Source: Mycobacterium conspicuum (lineage in GTDB: Bacteria; Actinomycetota; Actinomycetes; Mycobacteriales; Mycobacteriaceae). From it: a stretch of 64,000 nt of DNA. The notes under the pieces are model-generated. The model did no database searches. It was not told the origin of the DNA and saw nothing but the letters and a program-made list of their open reading frames with translations. Positions within the stretch are counted from its first letter, which is position 1. Every line of letters starts with the position of its first letter. The position numbers and the translations under genes are program-made. This document shows positions 25,030 to 34,056 of this stretch, piece after piece. The stretch is taken from contig NZ_AP022613.1 of assembly GCF_010730195.1 (NCBI RefSeq), positions 5,084,001 to 5,148,000 on the forward strand. The letters run 5' to 3'.

Positions 25030-26163
25030 TTGCAGATCGGCCCGATCACGCTCGCCAGCCCCGTCGTGCTGGCACCCATGGCCGGCGTGACCAATGTCGC
25101 GTTCCGGACGCTGTGTCGTGAACTCGAACAATCGAAGGTCGGCACCGTCAGCGGCCTATACGTCTGCGAGATGGTGACCGCGCGGGCGCTGGTCGAGCGG
25201 CACGCGGTCACGATGCACATGACGACGTTCGGGCCCGACGAGTCGCCGCGCTCGCTGCAGCTCTACACCGTCGACCCCGCCACCACCTATGCGGCCGCCC
25301 GGATGATCGCCGACGAAGGCTTGGCCGATCACATCGACATGAATTTCGGCTGTCCGGTGCCCAAGGTCACCAAGCGGGGCGGCGGGGCGGCGCTGCCGTA
25401 CAAGCGTCGGCTATTCGGCCAGATCGTGGCCGCCGCGGTCCGCGCGACCGAGGGCGCCGGAATACCGGTCACGGTCAAGTTCCGCGTCGGCATCGACGAC
25501 GAGCACCACACCCATCTGGACGCCGGGCGCATCGCCGAGTCCGAGGGCGCCGCCGCGGTCGCGCTGCACGCCCGCACGGCCGCGCAGCGCTATTCCGGCA
25601 CCGCCGATTGGGAACAGATCGCCCAGCTCAAGCAGCACGTACGCACCATCCCGGTGCTCGGCAACGGGGACATCTACGACCCCCACGACGCGCTGGCCAT
25701 GATGGCCACCACCGGGTGCGACGGCGTCGTCATCGGCCGGGGCTGCCTGGGGCGGCCGTGGCTGTTCGCCGAGCTGTCGGCCGCGTTCACCGGCAACCCG
25801 CCCCCCACCCCGCCCACCCTCGGCGAGGTGGCCGACATCGTGCGTCGGCACGGCGCGCTGCTGACCGCGCACTTCGGGGAGGACCGCGGGATGCGCGACA
25901 TCCGCAAGCACATCGCCTGGTACCTGCACGGCTTCCCGGCGGGGTCCGAGTTGCGGCGGGCGCTGGCGCTGGTCAAGACGCTGGACCAGCTCGACGGCCT
26001 GCTGAACCAACTCGACGGAGCGGTCCCATTCCCGGAAGCCGCGACCGGGCCGCGCGGTCGGCAGGGTTCACCTGCCCGCGTGGCTCTGCCCGACGGCTGG
26101 CTGGCCGACCCGGATGATTGCACGGTGCCGGCCGGAGCCGACGTCATGCATTCGGGTGGCTGA
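25030..26163 (+). CDS. dus: tRNA-dihydrouridine synthase (DusB-like)
   Basis: A 377-residue flavin enzyme that reduces specific uridines in tRNA with NADPH. The TIM-barrel signatures are APMAGVTNVAFR near the N-terminus, MNFGCPVPKVTKRGGGAAL with the catalytic cysteine, TVKFRVGID and NGDIYDPHDA, with phosphate-binding IGRGCLGRPWLF. The start is TTG, seven bases after desA1, which limits alternatives. The C-terminal tail after about residue 330 is Pro/Gly-rich and specific to actinobacteria. The orthologue is Rv0823c by synteny. Confidence 0.93.
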   Translation: MQIGPITLASPVVLAPMAGVTNVAFRTLCRELEQSKVGTVSGLYVCEMVTARALVERHAVTMHMTTFGPDESPRSLQLYTVDPATTYAAARMIADEGLADHIDMNFGCPVPKVTKRGGGAALPYKRRLFGQIVAAAVRATEGAGIPVTVKFRVGIDDEHHTHLDAGRIAESEGAAAVALHARTAAQRYSGTADWEQIAQLKQHVRTIPVLGNGDIYDPHDALAMMATTGCDGVVIGRGCLGRPWLFAELSAAFTGNPPPTPPTLGEVADIVRRHGALLTAHFGEDRGMRDIRKHIAWYLHGFPAGSELRRALALVKTLDQLDGLLNQLDGAVPFPEAATGPRGRQGSPARVALPDGWLADPDDCTVPAGADVMHSGG

Positions 26164-26358
26164 ACCGAAACCCTCTCGAAATCGCGATCGCGTCAAGAAC
26201 TCAGTACGATATGGGCCGTCCGTATGGCTCGTCGCGGAACGGTTGATCCCACCGCACACGAGGGCTACATATACGGCGCGTCCCGCAGTGAGGCGTGGGC
26301 ACGGACAACACTGACCTTCCGCGAAGAGTTGCGTGAGTATCTCGGAGGCCGCTGAGAC

Positions 26359-28308
26359 ATGAGTGACGGCGACAAAGACGCCACTCCCGATCCGCCGCGC
26401 GCGTCCGCCCCCTGGGAACGGTTTTCCGCACCGGCCGATCCGCCCGTCGAGGACCGGGCCGGCGAGCGCGGAAGTCACGCCGACGGCGCGCTCAGTGTCG
26501 CCGACCTAATCGCGAAAATCGGCGCCCCGACCGCCACCCGGCACAGCCACCATCGTGCTGACGATGAGACTCCCGACCTGCCCATCGACCTGCAAGACAC
26601 CCAGGTCATCGAGACCCCGGCGTACTCGTTCGAACTCGTCTCCGAGCTCCCCGACCTCGGCGCGGCGCACTACCCCAACGATCTCGATGCCGAGGCGCAG
26701 CACCAGCCGACGCGCGAGGCCAAGCGCGGCCGTCGACCGGTGTTGCTGGCCGCGCGCTCGCTGGCGGCAGTGTTCGCCGTGCTGGCGCTGACGCTCACCG
26801 GCGGTGCATGGCAGTGGAGTACGTCGACGAACAACCGCCTGAACACGATTAACGCGCTGGATCCGAACTCGCGCGACATCGTCGATCCCAACGGCCAGTA
26901 CGGCGATGAGGATTTCCTGGTCGTCGGTATGGACTCGCGCGCCGGGGCCAACGCCGACATGGGCGCCGGTGACACCGACGTCGCCGACGGAACACGCTCG
27001 GACACCGTGATGCTGGTGAACATCCCGGCGAACCGCAAACGCGTGGTGGTGGTGTCCTTCCCCCGCGACCTGGCGATCACCCCGATGCAATGTGAGGCGT
27101 GGAACCCCGAGACCGGGAAGTACGGGCCCATCTACGACCAGAAGACCGGAAAGTTCGGTCCGCGGATGGTCTATACCGAGACCAAGTTGAACTCGACGTT
27201 CTCCTTCGGCGGTCCGAAGTGCTTGGTGAAGGAGATCCAGAAGCTTTCCGGCCTGAGCATTAACCGCTTCATCGCCGTAGACTTCGTCGGCTTCGCGCGG
27301 ATGGTGGAGGCGCTCGGCGGCGTGGAGGTGTGCAGCACCACTCCACTGCGGGACTACGAATTGGGTACGGTGCTCGAACATTCCGGACACCAGGTGATCA
27401 ACGGGACGACGGCGCTGAACTACGTGCGGGCCCGCCAAGTCACCACCGAGAACAACGGTGACTACGGCCGGATCAAACGCCAGCAATTGTTCCTGTCCTC
27501 GCTGCTGCGCTCGCTGATCTCCGAGGACACCCTGCTCAACCCCAACAAGCTCAACAACGTCGTGAACATGTTCATCGGCAACAGCTACGTCGACAACGTC
27601 AAGACCAGAGACCTGGTCCAGCTCGGCCAATCCCTGCACGGCGTGGCTGCCGGGCACATCACGTTCGTCACCGTGCCGACGGGCGTGACCGACCAGAACG
27701 GCGACGAGCCTCCGCGCACCGCCGACATGAAGGCGCTTTTCGCCGCGATCATCAACGACGATCCGCTGCCGCTCGAAAACGATCACAACGCCCAGAGTTT
27801 GGCGACCTCGAAGGCCTCGGGCCCGACGGCCACGCCCACCGGCCCACCGTCCAGCACCAGGAAGCCCCCGGGCGCGACCCCCGACATTCGCCGTGAGCAG
27901 CTGACGACAACCTCGCCGGGCGACATCACGGTGCAGGTCTCCAACGGCACCGGTCAAACCGGCCTAGCCGCCACCGCGACCAGCCAGCTCAAGCACAACG
28001 GGTTCAACGTGATGACGCCGGACGACTATCCGAATTCGCTGAATGCGACGACGGTGTTCTTCTCGCCCGGCAACGAGCGCGCGGCCGCCACCGTGGCGTC
28101 GGCCTTCGCCAACGCAAAGATCGCGCGGGTCAACGGCATTGGACAAACAGTTCAGGTGGTGCTCGGCCCGGATTTCAACTCGGTGACCGCCCCGCCGCCG
28201 AGCGGCTCGTCGATCAGTGTGCAGATCGACCGCAGCGCCAGTACCGCCGCCACCAAGCTGCCCGAAGACTTGACCGTCACCAATGCCGCCGACACCAGCT
28301 GCGAGTGA
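26359..28308 (+). CDS. LytR-CpsA-Psr family protein with LytR_C domain (Rv0822c-like)
   Basis: A 649-residue membrane-anchored protein. A long acidic, disordered cytoplasmic N-terminus (1-125) leads to one membrane helix (about 131-151). The LCP domain (about 195-365) has VVGMDSRAG, DTVMLVNIP, VSFPRDL and a NYVRAR motif for polyprenyl-phosphate binding. A Thr/Pro linker follows, then a LytR_C domain (about 515-605). LCP proteins ligate wall polymers to peptidoglycan; in mycobacteria Lcp1 joins arabinogalactan. This paralogue is not known to be the essential one. The ribosome site is GGAGG. Confidence 0.9.
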   Translation: MSDGDKDATPDPPRASAPWERFSAPADPPVEDRAGERGSHADGALSVADLIAKIGAPTATRHSHHRADDETPDLPIDLQDTQVIETPAYSFELVSELPDLGAAHYPNDLDAEAQHQPTREAKRGRRPVLLAARSLAAVFAVLALTLTGGAWQWSTSTNNRLNTINALDPNSRDIVDPNGQYGDEDFLVVGMDSRAGANADMGAGDTDVADGTRSDTVMLVNIPANRKRVVVVSFPRDLAITPMQCEAWNPETGKYGPIYDQKTGKFGPRMVYTETKLNSTFSFGGPKCLVKEIQKLSGLSINRFIAVDFVGFARMVEALGGVEVCSTTPLRDYELGTVLEHSGHQVINGTTALNYVRARQVTTENNGDYGRIKRQQLFLSSLLRSLISEDTLLNPNKLNNVVNMFIGNSYVDNVKTRDLVQLGQSLHGVAAGHITFVTVPTGVTDQNGDEPPRTADMKALFAAIINDDPLPLENDHNAQSLATSKASGPTATPTGPPSSTRKPPGATPDIRREQLTTTSPGDITVQVSNGTGQTGLAATATSQLKHNGFNVMTPDDYPNSLNATTVFFSPGNERAAATVASAFANAKIARVNGIGQTVQVVLGPDFNSVTAPPPSGSSISVQIDRSASTAATKLPEDLTVTNAADTSCE

Positions 28309-28368
28309 CTCGGCGGCGGGGACCATCCCGGCCGACTTTCGCCACGGCGAGAACGTAGGCTAGATCAC

Positions 28369-29037
28369 ATGCGGGCCGCATACCATGAGCAACTCGCCGA
28401 ATTATCGGAGCAGCTCGGCGAAATGTGCGGGCTGGCGGGCATGGCCATGGAACGGGCCACCCAAGCCCTGTTGCAGGCCGATCTGGTGCTGGCAGAACAG
28501 GTAATCTCCGATCACGAGGAGATTGCGACCCGCAGCGCGCGCGCCGAGGAGAGCGCCTTCGTCTTACTGGCCCTGCAGGCGCCGGTCGCTGGCGACCTCA
28601 GGGCGATCGTGAGCGCCATCCAGATGGTGGCCGACATCGATCGGATGGGCGCACTGGCACTGCATGTCGCCAAAATCGCCCGCCGCCGCCACCCCCAGCA
28701 CGTGCTGCCCGAAGAGGTCAACGGGTACTTTGCCGAAATGGGCAGAGTCGCAGTCGAATTGGGCAATAGCGCGCAAGAGGTGGTGTTCTCCCGCGACCCG
28801 GAGAAGGCCGCCCGGATCCGCGAGGAAGACGACGCGATGGACGATCTGCACCGGCATTTGTTCTCGGTGCTGATGGACCGCGAATGGAAGCACGGCGTGG
28901 CGGCCGCCGTCGACGTGACGTTGCTCGGCCGGTTCTACGAACGCTTTGCCGACCACGCCGTCGAAGTGGCGCGGCGGGTCATCTTCCAGGCGACCGGCAA
29001 GTTCCCCGAGGACGAGACGAGTTCACCCGCGGGTTAG
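28369..29037 (+). CDS. phoY2: Phosphate-signalling regulator PhoU/PhoY2
   Basis: A 222-residue, all-helical PhoU protein with two three-helix repeats. Each repeat carries the acidic metal-binding pattern: ERATQAL..D in the first, and the LLGRFYERFADHAVEVARR stretch (about residues 185-203) in the second. PhoY proteins link the Pst transporter to the SenX3-RegX3 two-component system and restrain it when phosphate is plentiful. In M. tuberculosis PhoY2 also affects persister formation. The gene meets the phoT gene tail to tail, and the stop codons overlap by four bases. Confidence 0.95.
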   Translation: MRAAYHEQLAELSEQLGEMCGLAGMAMERATQALLQADLVLAEQVISDHEEIATRSARAEESAFVLLALQAPVAGDLRAIVSAIQMVADIDRMGALALHVAKIARRRHPQHVLPEEVNGYFAEMGRVAVELGNSAQEVVFSRDPEKAARIREEDDAMDDLHRHLFSVLMDREWKHGVAAAVDVTLLGRFYERFADHAVEVARRVIFQATGKFPEDETSSPAG

Positions 29038-29810
29038 CCGAAGCGCCCGGAGATGTAGTCCTCGGTTGCTTTCTGGCTCGGGTTGGAAAAGATCTTCTCC
29101 GTGTCGTCGATCTCGACCAAGCGGCCCGGTTTCCCAACGGCTTCCAGGTTGAAGAACGCGGTCTGGTCGCTGACCCGCGCGGCCTGCTGCATGTTATGGG
29201 TGACGATGACGATGGTGTACGCCTGCTTCAATTCACCGATCAGGTCTTCGATGGCCATCGTCGAGATCGGGTCCAGCGACGAACACGGCTCGTCCATCAG
29301 CAACACATCGGGTTGCACGGCGATGGCGCGCGCGATACACAACCGCTGCTGCTGCCCGCCGGAGAGCCCCCCGCCGGGCCGGTCCAACCGATCCTTGACC
29401 TCGTCCCACAGGTTCGCGCCGCGCAGTGAGATTTCGGCGGTTTCATCGAGCAGCTTGCGGTTGCGCACGCCCTGCAATCGCAGGCCTGCGACCACGTTGT
29501 CGCGAATCGACATGGCGGGGAACGGGTTCGGTCGCTGAAAGACCATCCCAACCGCCCGGCGCACGCCGACCGGGTCGATGCCGGGAGCATAGATGTTTTC
29601 GTCGTCGAGCAACACGGTGCCTTCCACCCGGGCACCGGGGACGACCTCGTGCATCCGGTTCAAGGTGCGCAGCACGGTCGTCTTGCCGCAGCCCGACGCG
29701 CCAATGAACGCCGTAACGCTGCGCGGCAGGATGGACAATGTCACATCCGAAACCGCTTGAAAGGCACCGTAATAGATGTTGACACCCTTGAGATCCAACC
29801 GCTTAGCCAC
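29034..29810 (-). CDS. phoT: Phosphate ABC transporter ATPase PhoT/PstB
   Basis: A 258-residue ABC ATPase that drives phosphate import. Walker A is GASGCGKTT, the ABC signature LSGGQQQRL and Walker B DVLLMDEP, followed by the D-loop SSLD and the switch His in VTHNMQQ. The GTG at 29810 gives the same length as M. tuberculosis PhoT (as recalled) and is preceded by AGGAAAC. It is the last gene of the pstS-pstC-pstA-phoT operon, with a 20-base gap after pstA. Its end overlaps the phoY2 end. Confidence 0.95.
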   Translation of the reverse strand: MAKRLDLKGVNIYYGAFQAVSDVTLSILPRSVTAFIGASGCGKTTVLRTLNRMHEVVPGARVEGTVLLDDENIYAPGIDPVGVRRAVGMVFQRPNPFPAMSIRDNVVAGLRLQGVRNRKLLDETAEISLRGANLWDEVKDRLDRPGGGLSGGQQQRLCIARAIAVQPDVLLMDEPCSSLDPISTMAIEDLIGELKQAYTIVIVTHNMQQAARVSDQTAFFNLEAVGKPGRLVEIDDTEKIFSNPSQKATEDYISGRFG

Positions 29811-29830
29811 TAGTTTCCTGTCTACGACTT

Positions 29831-30745
29831 TTAGGTCTGCTTGGGAGCGAAGACTTTCACGACCACCCTGGCGCCCACGTTGATGATCGCGATCAGCAGG
29901 ATCAGCGTCAGCGCGGCACCCCACAACCGATCCGTGGGAATCGGATTGGCGCCGGCGCCCACCGAGGTCTGGTCATACATCATGCCGGGCAGCGACCCCA
30001 TGAACCCGGTGAAGATGTCGAAGTTGATTGCCTGCGAATAGCCGACCAGGATGAACAGTGGAGCCGTTTCGCCCATCACCCTGGCCAACGCCAGCATCAC
30101 ACCGGTGATGATGCCGGGCAATTCGGTCGGCATGACCACTCGGGCAATGGTTTTCCACTTCGGAATCCCCAACGCGTAACTGGCCTCGCGCAGATCTGCC
30201 GGAACGATCCGCAGCATCTCTTCGGTCGCGCGCACGATCACCGGCAGCATCAACAGCACCAGCGCCAGCGACACCGCGAATTGGGAACGGGGCAGCCCGA
30301 GCGTCGCCACCCACACCGCGTAAATGAACAACGCGGCGACGATCGAGGGCACACCGGCAAGGATATCCACCACGAAGCTGACTAGCCTGCCGAGCAGGGT
30401 GCCGCCGCCGTATTCCACCAGATACACCGCGACCATGAGACCAATCGGGACGGAGATCGCGGCGCATACGCACCCCTGCAGCAGCGTACCGACGATCGCG
30501 TGATACGCGCCGCCGCCGGCCACGAACGCCGTCATACCCGCCTGCGAATGTGTCCACCACGCGCTGGACACGATCGCCTTAAACCCCTTCGCGATCACCG
30601 AGTACAGGACCAAAACCAAAGGCGCCAAGGCGATCATTGTCGACAGCGCGACCAACAAGGTCGCTACGGTGTTTGCCATTCGACGACGCGAGCCAAGTCC
30701 GGAGAGCTTCCGTGGCTTCAGGGGCCGATCCAGGATTGAGGTCAT
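29831..30745 (-). CDS. pstA: Phosphate ABC transporter permease PstA
   Basis: A 304-residue inner-membrane permease with six predicted helices and the ATPase-contacting EAA loop (REASYALGIPKWKTIARVVMP, around residues 193-213). It pairs with PstC. The ATG at 30745 overlaps the pstC stop (ATGA), so the two are translationally coupled. Confidence 0.93.
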   Translation of the reverse strand: MTSILDRPLKPRKLSGLGSRRRMANTVATLLVALSTMIALAPLVLVLYSVIAKGFKAIVSSAWWTHSQAGMTAFVAGGGAYHAIVGTLLQGCVCAAISVPIGLMVAVYLVEYGGGTLLGRLVSFVVDILAGVPSIVAALFIYAVWVATLGLPRSQFAVSLALVLLMLPVIVRATEEMLRIVPADLREASYALGIPKWKTIARVVMPTELPGIITGVMLALARVMGETAPLFILVGYSQAINFDIFTGFMGSLPGMMYDQTSVGAGANPIPTDRLWGAALTLILLIAIINVGARVVVKVFAPKQT

Positions 30746-31776
30746 CGGGCGCCCCATCGGACTCCGGTTCCGGAAAGCGCGGCGCGCGCCACCGAATCGA
30801 CCACAAAGGTGAATAGGAAAAGCACCAGTCCGGCGGCGAGGTAGGCGCCGGCCTTATATATATCGTTGAATTCCGATGCGGTGCCCACGATTTGGGTCGC
30901 GAAGGTCGAGCCCCCGTCGAACAACGACCAGCCGAACGCCGTCTGTGTGCCGCGCAGAATGATCAGCAGCGCAACGGTCTCACCCAAGGCTCGGCCCAGA
31001 CCCAGCATCGCGCCGCTGAAGTATCCGGATTTCCCGAATGGCAGCACGGTCGTCTTGACGACTTCCCATCGGGTGGCACCCAGCGCCAGCGCGGCCTCGA
31101 TCTGGTCTTGCGGGGTCTGCATAAAGACTTCTCGGGTGACCGCGGTAATGATCGGCAGGATCATCACAGCCAACACGATCCCGCCGGTGAAGATGGTGCC
31201 ACCGCCGGCCGTCGACGCGTTGCCATCGGCGAACAGAAAGCACCACCCCATGGTGTGGTTGAGCCAGGTTGCGACGGGCCGCAGCTGCGGTGCGAGAACG
31301 TACAGCCCCCATACGCCGTAGATGATCGAGGGGACCGCGGCGAGTAGATCGACCACGTACGCCAGCAACCCAGCGATACGCCGCGGTGCGTACTGCGTAA
31401 TAAATATGGCAACACCCAGGGCGATCGGCATCGCGAGGACCAATGCAAAGGCCGACACCAGCACGGTCACCTGCAACAGATTGAAGATTCCGAATCGCAT
31501 CGCCGTGGTGTTCGTGGTGACCCACTTGCCGCCGTAGGTGAAAAAATTCACTTGATTGCGCTGCAGCGCGGGTACCGCACGGTACAGCAAGAACGCACCG
31601 ATCGCGGTGATCAGCACGATCATCAGGACACCGGAGCCCTCCGACAGCCTGCGAAATATGCGATCCCCCAGTCGCGGCCGGCTTGCCCCCCATGGGCTTA
31701 GGGGTACCACCGGCGGTTCCCGAAAGCGCGCGGCGACCGCACCCGAACCCGAGTCGGCTGGGTTTGACTTTGTCAT
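30742..31776 (-). CDS. pstC: Phosphate ABC transporter permease PstC
   Basis: A 344-residue permease with a cytoplasmic N-terminus of about 45 residues, six membrane helices, a large periplasmic insertion (about residues 165-195) and the EAA loop IEAALALGATRWEVVKTTVL. It lies 46 bases after pstS and overlaps pstA, so it is part of one operon. Confidence 0.93.
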   Translation of the reverse strand: MTKSNPADSGSGAVAARFREPPVVPLSPWGASRPRLGDRIFRRLSEGSGVLMIVLITAIGAFLLYRAVPALQRNQVNFFTYGGKWVTTNTTAMRFGIFNLLQVTVLVSAFALVLAMPIALGVAIFITQYAPRRIAGLLAYVVDLLAAVPSIIYGVWGLYVLAPQLRPVATWLNHTMGWCFLFADGNASTAGGGTIFTGGIVLAVMILPIITAVTREVFMQTPQDQIEAALALGATRWEVVKTTVLPFGKSGYFSGAMLGLGRALGETVALLIILRGTQTAFGWSLFDGGSTFATQIVGTASEFNDIYKAGAYLAAGLVLFLFTFVVDSVARAALSGTGVRWGAR

Positions 31777-31822
31777 TTTGCAGTCACTGGGATCCCGTCA
31801 CTGTCGCGCTGGACCAAATCGG

Positions 31823-32953
31823 CTACCGCATTGCGTTGATCGCGCTCACCAAACGCCCCTTGACTTTATCGGGCAACGGAATGTAGCCGACCGATGCGAC
31901 ATCGGTCTGACCGTTATTGGTGGCCACGCTGAGGAAGGACTGCATCGCCGCGGAGGTGTCCGGGTCGTACCCCGCCGAACAGACGAGCTCGTAGGTGGCG
32001 GTCACCAACGGGTAGACATGCGGATCCCGGGAGCTATATACCGCGTTCAGATCCAGCACGAGATCGTTGCCGCCGGCCACGAAGTTGACCAGGCCGACAG
32101 CATTGCTCGTGGTGTCCTCGGTCAGCGGCACTCCTCCACTGCCGGTGTCGATCCGGGCGAAGGGCAGGTGGGCCTGATCCGCGAAGCCCTTCTCGACATA
32201 TCCGATTGCTCCCGGCGTGGCGTGCACGGCCTGAGTCACACCGGCTGATTTGACTGCTCCTTCGCCGAAGCCGCCTTGAAACTCGGTGCCGGTCCCCTTG
32301 GTCCAGCTCTGTGGTGCGTCGGCGGTCAGATACCGCTGCAGGTTGTCAGTGGTACCAGCGGAATCCGTGCGGTAGATCGGCATGATCCTGGTGTCCGGCA
32401 GGGCAACGCCCGGGTTAAGCGCCACGAGCATCGGATCACTCCACGACGTGATCGCGCCGGTGAAGATTTTGGCCAACACGTCGCTGTTGACGACCAAGGT
32501 CGCGACGTTAGGCAGGTTATAGACCAATGCGATGGGTCCGAATACCAGTGGCAGGTCCCAGGCCGGGTTCCCGTGACAGCGGTTGGCGGCCAACGCGAGC
32601 TGGTCCGCCGCCAAAGGCGTTTCCGACCCGGCGAAATCGACGTGGCCGGCAACGAATTGCGCGCGGCCAGCCCCCGACCCGGTGGGGTTGTACGAGACGT
32701 TCTTGCCCGGGCAGGACTGTCCCCACAGGCGGTTGAACAATGCGATCGCGTTCTGTTGAGCGGTCGACCCCTCGGCCGTCAGTGCGGCTTTGCCGCCGCA
32801 GGGCACGGCGCCGGCCGGCATTCCCGAAACGGCCGCGGTGGAGGCGGCGCGGTTGTCGTCGCTGCCGCAGGCCGCCAGGACTCCGCTGGACACCGCGAAA
32901 GTGGTGATCACCGACACCACTGCGGCCGACGTCCTACCCACGCTGCGCCTCAC
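31823..32953 (-). CDS. pstS: Phosphate-binding lipoprotein PstS
   Basis: A 376-residue periplasmic phosphate-binding lipoprotein. The N-terminal signal peptide ends in the lipobox LAAC, with the lipidated Cys at about residue 29. The phosphate-binding loops typical of PstS are present: TAEGSTAQQNA, NPTGSGAGRAQF, DFAGSETPL and RTDSAGTTDNLQRYL. The GTG start has only a weak ribosome site. It is first in the pst operon. A tandem GTGAAC element about 130 bases upstream suggests RegX3 control under phosphate starvation. Confidence 0.93.
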   Translation of the reverse strand: MRRSVGRTSAAVVSVITTFAVSSGVLAACGSDDNRAASTAAVSGMPAGAVPCGGKAALTAEGSTAQQNAIALFNRLWGQSCPGKNVSYNPTGSGAGRAQFVAGHVDFAGSETPLAADQLALAANRCHGNPAWDLPLVFGPIALVYNLPNVATLVVNSDVLAKIFTGAITSWSDPMLVALNPGVALPDTRIMPIYRTDSAGTTDNLQRYLTADAPQSWTKGTGTEFQGGFGEGAVKSAGVTQAVHATPGAIGYVEKGFADQAHLPFARIDTGSGGVPLTEDTTSNAVGLVNFVAGGNDLVLDLNAVYSSRDPHVYPLVTATYELVCSAGYDPDTSAAMQSFLSVATNNGQTDVASVGYIPLPDKVKGRLVSAINAMR

Positions 32954-33083
32954 CTAGCTCACTTTCTCGGCGCAGTCTCGGCGGATTGCCGCAACGTCCT
33001 CCTCGCTAGACGAGGTCCTGAACGACGGTTGCCAGCTCACCCGGCAAGTATGCTCCGGCGGCGATCACGAGCACGCCCATCCG

Positions 33084-33100
33084 GTGAACATGGTGTGAAC
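33084..33100 (-). promoter_or_regulatory. Candidate RegX3 (Pho) box for the pst operon
   Basis: Two GTGAAC hexamers (33084-33089 and 33095-33100) sit 11 bases apart, one helical turn, in the pstS promoter region. Tandem GTTCAC/GTGAAC repeats with this spacing are the recognised RegX3 target in mycobacteria. Confidence 0.65.
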
Positions 33101-33129
33101 AGCAGACCGCGGGCAAGTACGCGCGTCGG

Positions 33130-34056
33130 TCAGGTCTCGGCGCGGGCCGTCGCAGCACGCTGATAGGCGGTGTCGACGCTGAAGGTGGAGAAGCCGAGGC
33201 TCTCATAGGTCCGCACCGCGGCGACGTTGTCCGATTCCACGTAGAGCATCACGGTGGGTTCGTCGGCGCGTGCCAGCCGCTGCGCCAACGACGCGATACC
33301 CACCGCCGTCAACGCCTGCCCCAGGCCCCGGCCCTGCGCCGAGGGATCGACACCCACGACATACACCTCGCCCAAGCCTGCCTGGTCGGGATGCACCTTC
33401 GTCCAGTGGAAGCCCAGCAGCCGCTCGTCTTCGGCGCTCGCGTCGAACGCCATAAACAACCCCGCGGGGTCGAACCACGGTTCGGCGCGGCGCTCCTGCA
33501 GCTGGGCCGCGGTCCACCCGCCCTGTTCCGGGTGGTAGGCGAATGCCGCATTGTTGACCCGCAGCAGCTCGGCGTCATCGGTCGTCCCGGCGTAGGTCCG
33601 GATCCGCACGCCAGCGGGGATCCGGGGTTCGGGCACCCCGCGCAGCGAGCGCCGCATCTGGACCAGTTTCCGGACCGGGACCAGACCCAACGCGGACGCG
33701 GTCGCCTCGGCCGGCGGTAGCGTGCCGTGCGCCCAGAACCGGTTTTGTCCCGCGGTCTTGGCCAAAGCGGCGCGCGCCATCGCCGCGCCGATGCCGCCGC
33801 GGCGGGCGTGCGGATGCACCACCAACTCGGCCATGCGGGCATCCGGGTCACTGCTCAGATTGAGATAACCGGCGACTCCGTCGTCTCGTCCCGGATAGCC
33901 GACCAGTAGATGCTCGGTGCGTTCGTGGCCGAGTTCGCGCAGCACCTGCTCGCCGACGGGGGCTACCCCGTCGAATTCGGTTGCCGCAGAGATGAGTTCA
34001 CGCACCTGCCGCTGCTCTTCGGTGGTCAGCGCGGAGCGCCAGACCGGAAGGTTCAC
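33130..34056 (-). CDS. mshD: Mycothiol acetyltransferase MshD
   Basis: A 308-residue protein with two tandem GNAT domains (about residues 1-140 and 150-300) that acetylates Cys-GlcN-inositol in the last step of mycothiol synthesis. The acetyl-CoA loops ARRGGIGAAM and AQGRGLGQAL are in the expected places, and the second is the active domain. The GTG start overlaps the glnR stop (GTGA), so they are coupled, as in M. tuberculosis Rv0818-Rv0819. Confidence 0.93.
   Translation of the reverse strand: MNLPVWRSALTTEEQRQVRELISAATEFDGVAPVGEQVLRELGHERTEHLLVGYPGRDDGVAGYLNLSSDPDARMAELVVHPHARRGGIGAAMARAALAKTAGQNRFWAHGTLPPAEATASALGLVPVRKLVQMRRSLRGVPEPRIPAGVRIRTYAGTTDDAELLRVNNAAFAYHPEQGGWTAAQLQERRAEPWFDPAGLFMAFDASAEDERLLGFHWTKVHPDQAGLGEVYVVGVDPSAQGRGLGQALTAVGIASLAQRLARADEPTVMLYVESDNVAAVRTYESLGFSTFSVDTAYQRAATARAET

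Noticed and set aside
26506..27957. 483-residue minus-strand frame opposite the LCP-family gene
   Set aside because: His/Val/Arg-rich shadow frame; the LCP and LytR_C motifs are on the plus strand.
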